Shown: positions 44,953 to 54,003 of the stretch, one piece after another
Numbering within the stretch: the stretch's first letter is position 1
Layout: every line of letters begins with the position of its first letter
DNA from: Sulfuricurvum sp.
GTDB taxonomy: Bacteria > Campylobacterota > Campylobacteria > Campylobacterales > Sulfurimonadaceae
Reading direction: 5' to 3'
Length of the DNA: 64,000 nucleotides
Assembly (NCBI RefSeq): GCF_023229695.1
Contig: NZ_JALNYS010000003.1
Coordinates: 124,001 to 188,000, forward strand
Notes under the pieces: generated by a model
The model's database searches: none
Told to the model about the DNA's origin: nothing
The model's input: the letters and a program-made list of their open reading frames with translations, nothing else
Position numbers and translations under genes: made by a program

Positions 44953-47900
44953 TTATACGACCGATTCATCATGATGTTCCTGCTGCGGTATCAGCAAATA
45001 GATAAATGCTTCGATAAAAGCCTTATCGGTTTCTTGGGGAGAGAGCTTATAGATCGCCTCCCATGCCTGAGCACGCTGTTCATCGTAATTTTCCGACGTA
45101 TGGTATTTTTGCCAGGCAATGCGTACGGCATGTCCGATCAAAACATCCAGAATCAAATCGTTCTCCACATGAAAATCGGGATTTTGCCGTAAAAGCCTTG
45201 AGAGGCTTTCAATCCCTTCAATATTCAGTTGACGATAATCCGGTGCATGAATACTCTGAAGCAAAGCATCAATTCTCAAGGCAAAATTTTGTTCCCCCGC
45301 AGTAGAGTCAAGGGTCAGTTCCGATCCGATACGGCTTTGAACGCTGTATTTATCCCCGATCACCAGACCGTTGCACTGTTGCAGCAAATACCATACATCT
45401 TTATAGAATGTCGATGCGAGGGCCCCGATCATCCCCACATGCTGTCGCCACTGAGCCCAATCATCGACTTCGGAAAGCTCAGCAAGCGGCGGAGCCGATT
45501 TGATCGATGCAACACTCTTTATACCCGAGGCATAAAGATTTTCCTGACCCACCAATTGGGTCACTTCACGGCTAAAAGACTTCAAAATCAAGCGGAGGTG
45601 GTCATACAGGGCATGGGGAGCCATCCCCAGTAATAATTCATACGCATCCCCCATCGGCAAGTGTTTTTCCCGACTGATCTGTCCCACCAGCAACTGAACG
45701 AAATACCAGGTACGCAAGGTGAGCATGTTTTTAAAAAGCTCCGGCTCCGTTCGGATCAGATGCCCAAGATGTAGCATCACCTCCTGCGTCAGAACCCGCT
45801 CAGCCGCATTGTTACCGCAAAATTCGGCAATAGTTTTGACAATCGACGTACATTCGGTGGGTTTCGAAAAGGTCGCCTTTTCACTGTAGGCACGTCCCAC
45901 CGCCAACCGTTTTTGCCGAATCACAATATCAAGCAAAGCATCTTCCAGACGATCATCGTATTTTCCGGTCAGATCGGCGATACGGCGCACTACAGCCCAA
46001 TCATGACAGATTGTCGCCGACTCGTACAACCGCTCGGCGATAGAAGAGAGGGGAAGGTTTTCCGGTTCAATAAAAATTTCAAAATCACCCCCCCTGCGCT
46101 CCCATAATAAACCGAGTACATTCACCTGGATTTGACGATTCGTGCTGTGGATCAGGGCATCCGCCAAAAAAGAGTCCTCCCCGTGCCCAAGCTCTTGAAG
46201 CTCCTGTGCACTCAGGGGGGCGTGTATCGGGTTCTCTCCCGAAGAGGTACAGTTGCCTCTATTGACAAAATGGAGTTGAACATCCTTCAAATCGAAACCG
46301 TGCAGATAATCGATCCGTTCGACCGCCGCAGTCGTCAACAATTGCCCGATCGGTCTTGTTTTAATCACCACCGAATCGCATTCCCCGGTCTGAAAATCGT
46401 GCAATAACGCAAGAACGACCCCCTGCTCACTCTCTGCAAGCATATCTTCGCGTACGAGAAACGGGACGATCGGTTGACCGGGCTGATCCCAATGCATCGC
46501 AAGAAATTTCAACGAAGAGCGGAATTGTTTGATCAATAAGGTATTGTCATAACTAAAATAAAATCCGTGCGGATTGAAATAGTAGGGGAGAAAAATCATC
46601 TCCTCACCGGCAAGAAGATGCAAGCGGGAGGTGGTAATTGTACGGGCTACCAAAAACGGTCGCCCGCTTAAAGAGAGTTTCTCGTTTTTCCCCAACAAGG
46701 TGTGCACTTCGGAGAGTTCGGATGAATGCATGATTCGGACCGGTTTCACCTCTTCGAGCGTCTCGCTGCTAAATCCGCGATCGAGTAATTGCTGTTTAAC
46801 CGATTCGTTTTCTGCCAATACGGCAACCAGAAGATGGGTATTGCGTTTATGCCCGATCCGTTCACGGCGACGCAAAGGGTCAATATCGCTGGGACGCAAT
46901 ACCCCATCGAGGATCATCTCGGAGAGCATATACAAACTTTGTGCCCAGACCAGAGGGACGTTTTCATTGGGAATACGTATCTGGCTTCCGGGATTTAGCT
47001 TTTCCGCTTCTATCCGTTCTTTGGGGACGATATAGAGCTCCGGAAGGAGTTTTTGACCATCGTGTTTTACAAACAGCGGCTCCAATTTTTCCTTCCATTT
47101 TTGAATGGCCTCCGTATCGTCGCGCATCAGCGCATCCAAGAGCAGATAGGTAAAAAAGAGGGGCCACTCCGATTCGATATGTTCAAACTCCCGCAACTCC
47201 GAAGGCTCATAGTGTAACCGAGTAACGTCTTCGATAGTGCTTTGGTGACCGTCGAGCAAAAAACGTTTGCAGCCGTATCGGCCGGCAAGTTTTTTAATAA
47301 TTTTATCCCGTGTTTGTTCGACAAGCGTTTCATCCTCAACCGCATACCCCGGATATCCGATAATGCTCAGCAATGCCGCATCGCTCTCTTTGGAATTGGA
47401 TTCGCGCGGAAGAAGCCCCTGAAGGGTAAAACGAGAACGGGCGATATCACTGGGGATGACATGGATCACCGCCTCCTGACTTGCCACATTGCCAAAGAGG
47501 TTGAAACCGTCCATCGCTTCGAGAGCCGCTTTGGCCATCCCGACCGAACTGCAATTAATCTCCGTCGTTCCGTGATTGATCTTATTGCCCCGTTCCCAGA
47601 TACCGAAATCGGGGGTGCAATAGGTCCGGCTGATATAATGGACCAGATTTTGGACAAAATCAACCTCATCCATCGTGTAAATCAATCGGAGTCCCGAAGC
47701 GGTCATCTGGGCGATCATCAGCAGATACAAAGAGGTCGCATCCAGTTGCAGATGCCCCCATTCATCATCCCCGACGACAGCCAAACCTGTTTTGGTACCA
47801 TACTTCGCATGCAAGGCATTAATCGGATCAAGGGTCTTTTTAAAGGCTTCAATCCGGTCCGATTGACGCATCATAGCCCCCAGAAGCCCCCGCATCAGTT

Positions 47901-48153
47901 TAACGACGCTCTGACTCAACAGATAGCTGCGGTGATGTTCCGGATTGTGCTTGCGGTACGATAAGGCAAGTCCCCACACCCCGAGGATACTGTAAACGTT
48001 ATCCCGAACCCAGGCATCCGTATAATCGCCGTGGGCATTGACCGCCGTACTCGCGGGCAATAACCCGGTAATAGGGTCCTGACGGGAGAGGATGATCTTC
48101 TCAATGGCATGAAAATGGCGATCAAGAGAAGAGTAAAGCGTCTCCGGATTCAT
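44953..48153 (-). CDS. Phosphorylase kinase alpha/beta-like GH15-family protein
   Basis: A 1066-residue protein built like the regulatory alpha/beta subunits of eukaryotic phosphorylase kinase, which share a GH15 glucoamylase-type domain. The N-terminal region GDYTDAWVRDNVYSILGVWGLALSYRK, KYGTKTGLAVVGDDEWGHLQLDATSLYLLM, GIWERGNKINHGTTEINCSSVGMAKAALEAM and VPLVWAQSLYMLSEM are very close to that family. The C-terminal half is helical with no kinase domain. It starts directly after the pgk stop. A role in binding or hydrolysing glucan, possibly in control of the phosphorylase at the head of the operon, is inferred from context. Confidence 0.85.
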   Translation of the reverse strand: MNPETLYSSLDRHFHAIEKIILSRQDPITGLLPASTAVNAHGDYTDAWVRDNVYSILGVWGLALSYRKHNPEHHRSYLLSQSVVKLMRGLLGAMMRQSDRIEAFKKTLDPINALHAKYGTKTGLAVVGDDEWGHLQLDATSLYLLMIAQMTASGLRLIYTMDEVDFVQNLVHYISRTYCTPDFGIWERGNKINHGTTEINCSSVGMAKAALEAMDGFNLFGNVASQEAVIHVIPSDIARSRFTLQGLLPRESNSKESDAALLSIIGYPGYAVEDETLVEQTRDKIIKKLAGRYGCKRFLLDGHQSTIEDVTRLHYEPSELREFEHIESEWPLFFTYLLLDALMRDDTEAIQKWKEKLEPLFVKHDGQKLLPELYIVPKERIEAEKLNPGSQIRIPNENVPLVWAQSLYMLSEMILDGVLRPSDIDPLRRRERIGHKRNTHLLVAVLAENESVKQQLLDRGFSSETLEEVKPVRIMHSSELSEVHTLLGKNEKLSLSGRPFLVARTITTSRLHLLAGEEMIFLPYYFNPHGFYFSYDNTLLIKQFRSSLKFLAMHWDQPGQPIVPFLVREDMLAESEQGVVLALLHDFQTGECDSVVIKTRPIGQLLTTAAVERIDYLHGFDLKDVQLHFVNRGNCTSSGENPIHAPLSAQELQELGHGEDSFLADALIHSTNRQIQVNVLGLLWERRGGDFEIFIEPENLPLSSIAERLYESATICHDWAVVRRIADLTGKYDDRLEDALLDIVIRQKRLAVGRAYSEKATFSKPTECTSIVKTIAEFCGNNAAERVLTQEVMLHLGHLIRTEPELFKNMLTLRTWYFVQLLVGQISREKHLPMGDAYELLLGMAPHALYDHLRLILKSFSREVTQLVGQENLYASGIKSVASIKSAPPLAELSEVDDWAQWRQHVGMIGALASTFYKDVWYLLQQCNGLVIGDKYSVQSRIGSELTLDSTAGEQNFALRIDALLQSIHAPDYRQLNIEGIESLSRLLRQNPDFHVENDLILDVLIGHAVRIAWQKYHTSENYDEQRAQAWEAIYKLSPQETDKAFIEAFIYLLIPQQEHHDESVV

Positions 48154-49377
48154 CTAACTGCCTTTAACGTCATTACGGTCCAGCTTTTCAAATCCGGGGA
48201 GGATTTTCCCCTCCAGCAGTTCCAGACTCGCCCCCCCTCCGGTGGAGATAAAACTGAAGTTCTCTTTTTCGCCCGCTTTTTCAACCGCATCGGCCGTATC
48301 ACCCCCTCCGACGATACTGTAGGCATAGCAATCGGCGATGGCGCTTGCAAGCTTGTAGGTCCCTTTGGAGAACTGATTGATCTCATAGATCCCCATCGGT
48401 CCGTTCCAGATGATGGTATTGGAGAGTTCTATCGCTTCGGAAAAGAGCTTGAGGGTTGCGGGACCGATATCGACGGCTTTGAACCCTTCGAGGATATCCT
48501 GCACCGGGACGACTTTGACATCGACCGGATGGTCAATCGAATCGGTGATCACGACATCCACCGGAAGATAGACTTTTACCTTATGGCGTTTGGCCTCTTC
48601 CAGAACCTCTTTGGCCGTTTGCAGGTACTCCTCTTCGACCAAAGAGCCTTGCATCTCATGTCCGAGGGCTTGCAAAAAGGTGTTGCTCATCGCTCCGCCG
48701 ATAATGAGTTTGTCCACTTTTTCCATGACAGAGGTGAGAAGGGTGATCTTGGAAGAAATTTTTGACCCTCCGACAACCAGTGCCATCGGGCGGATCGGCT
48801 TTTCGAGCGCTTTGCTAAACGCTTCGATCTCTTTCATCATCAAAAATCCGGCCACCTTAGTCTCTACAAACTCCGTAATCCCGTAGGTCGAAGCGTGTTT
48901 GCGGTGAGAGGTTCCAAAGGCATCATTGACGTAAACATCGCACACCTCTGCCAATTTACGGGCAAGGAGGGGATCGTTTTTCTTCTCCCCTTCATGGAAA
49001 CGGATATTTTCGACGAGAAATACCCGCTCCAGCGAACAGCTGGCGATCTCCGATTTCGACGCTTCAAAATCCTCGATAAACTCTACCCTTTTCTGAAGGA
49101 GACGCTCAAGCCGTTTCTGAATGTGTCGCAGGCTAAAACGTTCATCGTATCCATTCTTCGGATTTCCGAAATGGGAAACCAGCGTAATGGAGCAGGCGTT
49201 ATGGTCAATACAGTAGTTGATCGTCGGCAACGCCGCACGGATACGGCTGTCATCGGAGATATTAAAATGGGTATCCATCGGGACATTGAAATCTACCCGG
49301 ATCAAAACCCTCTTTCCCGTTACGTCGATATCTTTCAGGCTCTTGACTCCGGCCATGGCGGTGATGTTACTGCTCAT
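48154..49377 (-). CDS. pgk: Phosphoglycerate kinase
   Basis: Interconverts 1,3-bisphosphoglycerate and 3-phosphoglycerate with ADP/ATP. The 407-residue protein has RVLIRVDFNVPM, NDAFGTSHRKHASTYG, GGSKISSKITLL, WNGPMGIYE and VGGGDTADAVEKAG. It overlaps eda by four bases. A second, housekeeping pgk elsewhere in the genome is likely because most relatives keep one beside gap; that cannot be seen here. Confidence 0.95.
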   Translation of the reverse strand: MSSNITAMAGVKSLKDIDVTGKRVLIRVDFNVPMDTHFNISDDSRIRAALPTINYCIDHNACSITLVSHFGNPKNGYDERFSLRHIQKRLERLLQKRVEFIEDFEASKSEIASCSLERVFLVENIRFHEGEKKNDPLLARKLAEVCDVYVNDAFGTSHRKHASTYGITEFVETKVAGFLMMKEIEAFSKALEKPIRPMALVVGGSKISSKITLLTSVMEKVDKLIIGGAMSNTFLQALGHEMQGSLVEEEYLQTAKEVLEEAKRHKVKVYLPVDVVITDSIDHPVDVKVVPVQDILEGFKAVDIGPATLKLFSEAIELSNTIIWNGPMGIYEINQFSKGTYKLASAIADCYAYSIVGGGDTADAVEKAGEKENFSFISTGGGASLELLEGKILPGFEKLDRNDVKGS

Positions 49378-50000
49378 TGTTTTATCCTTTCAAATGCTTC
49401 TTTACATAACTGGGTTATGTGACGAAAATTTTTATCGGCTATCGCCTCTTTGGGGACAATCCAGCTCCCTCCGACGCATAACACATTTTTCAACGACAGA
49501 AAGTCGTTCAGATTGTTCAGATTCACCCCTCCGGTAGGACAAAAAAACATCGATCCGAAAGGGGCTGAAAACGCCTTGAGTGCATCAACCCCTCCGGCAA
49601 CCGTTGCCGGAAAAAGTTTGCAGTGGGCAAAACCGTTATTTTGGGCCAGCATCACTTCCGACGCCGTTGCCACACCCGGAATCAGTGGGGTATTCAGCCG
49701 CACCGAGCTCTCCATCAGTTCCGTGCTGATACCGGGGCTGAAAACAAACTGCGCCCCATGATCGACCGCTCTTTCATACCCCGCAGCGTTCACGACCGTA
49801 CCCGCACCGACATGCATCTGCGGCATCTGTTTTGCGATTGCCTCGATCGAAGCAAGGGCGGCCTCGGTTCGAAGGGTGATCTCCATAATGGAAATCCCCC
49901 CTTCTAACAGCGCATCCGCAAGCCTCAGGGCATTATCGACATCATCCAGTACGATGACGGGGACGATGGGGGAAATTTCCATGATAGCTTGGGTGTTCAT
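49374..50000 (-). CDS. eda: KDPG aldolase
   Basis: Splits 2-keto-3-deoxy-6-phosphogluconate to pyruvate and glyceraldehyde 3-phosphate. The 208-residue protein has MEITLRTEAAL (catalytic Glu), HVGAGTVVN, FVFSPG, HCKLFPATVAGG (Schiff-base Lys) and FFCPTGGVNLNN. It overlaps edd by four bases (ATGA) and pgk by four. Confidence 0.96.
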   Translation of the reverse strand: MNTQAIMEISPIVPVIVLDDVDNALRLADALLEGGISIMEITLRTEAALASIEAIAKQMPQMHVGAGTVVNAAGYERAVDHGAQFVFSPGISTELMESSVRLNTPLIPGVATASEVMLAQNNGFAHCKLFPATVAGGVDALKAFSAPFGSMFFCPTGGVNLNNLNDFLSLKNVLCVGGSWIVPKEAIADKNFRHITQLCKEAFERIKQ

Positions 50001-51826
50001 CCTCGCTCCTTTCCGGTGATATCAAAAATAGCGGCGCCCTCTTCCGCATTCCCGACCGATCGGCGTATGGCCGCAAAAAGTTCACGGCCGAAGCCGTGGC
50101 GGTTGTCTATTAAATCCGCTTTTTGAGGTTCCCGTTGATCGATCTCTCCCCCATCTGCCAGCAGGGTCATCTCCCCCCGCTCAACATCCAAACGGATCCG
50201 GTCGCCGGTGATAATTTTTGAGAGTATCCCCCCCTCAGCCGCTTCGGGGACGACATGGATCGCCGAAGGGACTTTTCCCGAAGCGCCCGACATCCGCCCA
50301 TCGGTCACGATGGCGACTTTGAATCCGCGATCCTGCAAAACGCCCAGCGGCGGCATCAATCCGTGAAGTTCGGGCATTCCGTTGGCTTTTGGCCCTTGGT
50401 AGCGGACGACGGCGATAAAGTCGCGATCTAGTTCTCCCTGTTTAAACGCCCTTTGTAACGCCTCTTGGGAATCAAACACGATCGCTTCGGCTTCGATCAA
50501 AAGGTGGTTTTGTTTTAAGGCGGAGGTTTTGATAACCCCCCGGCCGATATTCCCCTCCAGCAGCTTGACTCCCCCCTCCGGGCTGAAGGGTTCGCGCGCG
50601 GTTGAAATCACCTCAAGATTGCGAGATGTTCTCGCTCCTGCGCCAAACGTCAGCGATCCGCCCGACAAAGAGGGCTCGACGATGGTGCGTTCCATCCCTT
50701 TTCCGACGACGGTTTCGACATCGTTATGGATTAGCCCCGCATCCAGCAGCTGGGAAATCACGGCACTCATCCCGCCTGCCTCGCGAAAATGGTTTACATC
50801 CGCCTGTCCGTTGGGATACATCCGGCACAGCAGCGGCGTCACTTTGGAAATAGCGTCGAAATCGTCCCAATTGAGTATGATCCCCGCCGCTTTGGCCATC
50901 GCGATCAGGTGAATCGTATGATTCGTTGACCCCCCTGTAGCCATCAAGCCGATGATGGCGTTGACGAAACTCCGTTCATCGATCATCAAACCGATCGGCT
51001 TGTACTCCCCCCTGCTTTGGGTCATGGTGAGGATCGTTTTGGCCGCATGCTGCGTCAGCACCTCTCGAAGCGGGGTGTTGGTATTGACAAACGAGCTGTT
51101 GGGAAGCTGAAGCCCCATCATCTCCAGCAGCATCTGATTGGAGTTGGCCGTGCCGTAAAAGGTACAGGTTCCGCTGCTGTGATACGAGGCCGCTTCCACT
51201 TTTAGCAGTGCCTCTTTACTCACTTTTCCCTGCGCATACTCCTGACGGATTTTCGCTTTTTCACCGTTGCTGATCCCTGAGGGCATCGGTCCTGCGGGGA
51301 CAAACAGTGAGGGCAGATGACCGAATGCCAATGCGCCGATGAGCAGACCGGGGACGATTTTATCGCACACCCCCAGATAGAGGGCCCCGTCATAGACATT
51401 ATGAGAAAGCCCGATCGCCGTCCCCATCGCGATAGTGTCGCGGCTAAAGAGGCTCAGTTCCATACCCGGCTGCGACTGGGTAACCCCGTCGCACATCGCC
51501 GGAACTCCCCCCGCGACCTGAGCCGTCGCCCCCTCATCCGCCAAGGTGCGTTTGATAAGGGCGGGATAGAGTTTGTACGGCTCGTGTGCCGAGAGCATAT
51601 CGTTGTAGGCGGTGATAATGGCAATATTGGGCTGAACCATGTGCGAAAGGGAATCTTTATCGGCGTCGCACATCGGGGCCATCGCATGGGCAAGATTGCT
51701 GCACCCGAGTTTTTGGCGGTTGACGCCGTGAGCGGCCGCCGCGCGTATCCGTTGCAGATAAATCGACCGGCTCTCCCGGGAGCGTTCGCGGATCTGATCG
51801 GTAACCCGCTGGATGACGTCATGCAT
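49997..51826 (-). CDS. edd: Phosphogluconate dehydratase
   Basis: Dehydrates 6-phosphogluconate to KDPG, the defining step of the Entner-Doudoroff pathway. The 609-residue IlvD/Edd protein has the Fe-S cysteines in PAMCDGVTQSQPGMELSLFSRD and GTCTFYGTANSNQML, plus CDKIVPG, MATGGSTNHTIHLI and VTDGRMSGASGKVPSAIH. It overlaps pgl by eight bases (ATGCATGA) and eda by four. Confidence 0.96.
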   Translation of the reverse strand: MHDVIQRVTDQIRERSRESRSIYLQRIRAAAAHGVNRQKLGCSNLAHAMAPMCDADKDSLSHMVQPNIAIITAYNDMLSAHEPYKLYPALIKRTLADEGATAQVAGGVPAMCDGVTQSQPGMELSLFSRDTIAMGTAIGLSHNVYDGALYLGVCDKIVPGLLIGALAFGHLPSLFVPAGPMPSGISNGEKAKIRQEYAQGKVSKEALLKVEAASYHSSGTCTFYGTANSNQMLLEMMGLQLPNSSFVNTNTPLREVLTQHAAKTILTMTQSRGEYKPIGLMIDERSFVNAIIGLMATGGSTNHTIHLIAMAKAAGIILNWDDFDAISKVTPLLCRMYPNGQADVNHFREAGGMSAVISQLLDAGLIHNDVETVVGKGMERTIVEPSLSGGSLTFGAGARTSRNLEVISTAREPFSPEGGVKLLEGNIGRGVIKTSALKQNHLLIEAEAIVFDSQEALQRAFKQGELDRDFIAVVRYQGPKANGMPELHGLMPPLGVLQDRGFKVAIVTDGRMSGASGKVPSAIHVVPEAAEGGILSKIITGDRIRLDVERGEMTLLADGGEIDQREPQKADLIDNRHGFGRELFAAIRRSVGNAEEGAAIFDITGKERG

Positions 51827-52520
51827 AATACACCTCTATGTCGTTAATCTCTTGATGGAGCAGTGAGCGAATCGGCATGGCATCCCTGTCGCCCTCCATC
51901 ATCGCCTCTTCGAAAACGGCCCGTTTCTTTTCCCCTTCGAAATGGAGATACAGATGCTTCACCTGCATTAGGGCACTTAGAGTCAGACTCATCCGCTGAT
52001 GGGGAGCACTCTGCGGCGTGATGGCAATACAGAAAGAATCATTCTTTAAATCAAATGCCGAAGAGAGTTTTTCATTGAGGGGGAAAAGGGATGCGGTATG
52101 GGCATCCTCCCCCATCCCCAAAATGGCGACATCACACGGCCATAACAACGTCCGAAACGTTTTGTCGCACTCTTTTTCGGCATCATCGGCACTCAGCCCC
52201 TCACGATACATCCCGACAAACCGGGCATTAGCCGCATGATCACGGATCAAATGGGTCGTAACCAGTTTTTCGTTGCTCTCCTCATGATCAGGGCTCACCC
52301 ACCGTTCGTCGCACACTCCGATCCGGACACGCCCCCAGTCGATATCGCTTTGGCGGAGTCTTTCAAAAAGAGGTTTAGGCGTCGATCCTCCGGAGACCAG
52401 CAATACGGCACTCCCCTTCTCCTCTATCGCCTGCTGAAGATCGCAAACGATTGAGGCGCTCAGGGCGTCTAAAAGATCCCTTTGCGTATCAAAAGGGTGA
52501 AGATGAACACGTTCACTCAT
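51819..52520 (-). CDS. pgl: 6-phosphogluconolactonase
   Basis: Hydrolyses 6-phosphogluconolactone to 6-phosphogluconate. The 233-residue DevB-type protein has LLVSGGSTPKPLFERL, IGVCDERWVSPDHEESN, ILGMGEDAHTASLFP and SLTLSALMQVKHLYL. I start at ATG 52520, inside the zwf stop (ATGAGTGA, eight-base overlap); the frame is open to 52577 but that region belongs to zwf. Confidence 0.94.
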   Translation of the reverse strand: MSERVHLHPFDTQRDLLDALSASIVCDLQQAIEEKGSAVLLVSGGSTPKPLFERLRQSDIDWGRVRIGVCDERWVSPDHEESNEKLVTTHLIRDHAANARFVGMYREGLSADDAEKECDKTFRTLLWPCDVAILGMGEDAHTASLFPLNEKLSSAFDLKNDSFCIAITPQSAPHQRMSLTLSALMQVKHLYLHFEGEKKRAVFEEAMMEGDRDAMPIRSLLHQEINDIEVYYA

Positions 52521-53976
52521 CGTGCCAGCTTTCGCCGTCTTGCGCGACAAGCTGTATCGATGCGCTCGGTCCCTCACTTCCGGCGGTATAGCTTTTCATC
52601 GGAACGAGATTTTCACTCCACCCCTGCAAAATGACGTCTGCCCATTTCCACGCCGCTTCCACCTCATCGAGGCGCATAAACAGGGTCGGATTGGAACGGA
52701 TAACGTCTAGCAGCAGCCTCTCATACGCATCCGGCTTGCGTGCCGAATTCAAGGGGGCATTGAGTTCGAGATCCACCTGCTGAAGCCGCATCTGATCGCT
52801 TAACCCCGGAATTTTGTTCATCAGTTTCAGCTGGATACTCTCTTTAGGCTGCAACGAAATGACCAATTTGTTTTGGGAGATGCAACTCCCCTTGTTGGCA
52901 AAAATCGAGTGCGGAATCCCTTTGAACTGAATCACAATCTCCGAATACTGCCGTCGCATCCGTTTGCCGCTGCGCAGATAAAACGGTACGCCGTTCCAGC
53001 GCCAGTTATCGATATCGACGCGAAGCGCTGCAAAGGTTTCCGTATTGCTCTCCTGCATCCCTTCCCCTTCGCGGTATCCGGGAACCGGCCCTCCGTTGAT
53101 CGAGCCGGCGGCGTACTGGGCACGGACCGTATGGCGTTCGATATCGGCAGGGCTCATGGGTCTAAGGGAACGAAGCACCTTCACCTTCTCATCCCGTACG
53201 CTGTCGGCATCGAGCGAACACGGCGGCTCCATCGCCACCAGACACAATAGCTGCATCAAATGGTTTTGGATCATGTCGCGCATGGCGCCGTATTGATCGT
53301 AATATCCCCATCGCCCTTCGACCCCGACACTCTCGGAAACGGTGATCTGAACGTGATCGATGTTGTTGGCATCCCACAGCGGCATAAAAAAGCGGTTTGA
53401 AAAACGCAAGGCCATAATATTCTGGACCGTGTCTTTGCCCAGATAGTGGTCTATCCGATAGATTTGATTCTCTTCAAAATAGTTTAACACTTCGATATTG
53501 ATAGCACGGGCGGAGTATAAATCGCGTCCGATCGGCTTTTCGAGCACGACGCGGCTGTGCGGCGTTATCAGATCCAAGCGGCTGAGCATAAAACTGATAA
53601 TCGTAAAAAAATCAGGGGCGGTAGAGAGGTAATTGATCCGCTCTCTTTGCGGATGAAGGTCGAGCAGCTCTTTGAGATCGCGGTAGCTGTGCTCATCATC
53701 AAAATTGACAGCGACGATATGAAGCTGCTGAGCAAAATGTAGAAATTTTGTTTCATCAAACTGATCGAATCCTAAAAACTCGATCAGCTTCTCTCGGACC
53801 AAAGCCAGATGCTCTTCCCGGCCCATCTCTTTTCGCGCCACAACAATAACACGGCTTAAAACGGACAAATAGCCGCCGTTACTCAAATGGTAAAGTGCCG
53901 GTATCAGTTTTCGAAACGAAAGATCTCCGTGACCGCCGAAAATGACAATATCACACAGGTTATCCATAGCAGCCAT
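52513..53976 (-). CDS. zwf: Glucose-6-phosphate 1-dehydrogenase
   Basis: Oxidises glucose 6-phosphate to 6-phosphogluconolactone with NAD(P). The 487-residue protein has the dinucleotide loop IFGGHGDLSFRKLIPALY (His replaces the more common Ala or Ser), LEKPIGRDLYSA, and the substrate motif YRIDHYLGKDTVQNI. ATG 53976 is used with AAGGGGAG just upstream; a GTG five codons earlier is in frame. The gap to the glgP-like gene is 27 bases. Confidence 0.95.
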   Translation of the reverse strand: MAAMDNLCDIVIFGGHGDLSFRKLIPALYHLSNGGYLSVLSRVIVVARKEMGREEHLALVREKLIEFLGFDQFDETKFLHFAQQLHIVAVNFDDEHSYRDLKELLDLHPQRERINYLSTAPDFFTIISFMLSRLDLITPHSRVVLEKPIGRDLYSARAINIEVLNYFEENQIYRIDHYLGKDTVQNIMALRFSNRFFMPLWDANNIDHVQITVSESVGVEGRWGYYDQYGAMRDMIQNHLMQLLCLVAMEPPCSLDADSVRDEKVKVLRSLRPMSPADIERHTVRAQYAAGSINGGPVPGYREGEGMQESNTETFAALRVDIDNWRWNGVPFYLRSGKRMRRQYSEIVIQFKGIPHSIFANKGSCISQNKLVISLQPKESIQLKLMNKIPGLSDQMRLQQVDLELNAPLNSARKPDAYERLLLDVIRSNPTLFMRLDEVEAAWKWADVILQGWSENLVPMKSYTAGSEGPSASIQLVAQDGESWHDE

Positions 53977-54003
53977 TTTCTCCCCTTTCACGCGACAAAA
54001 ATG

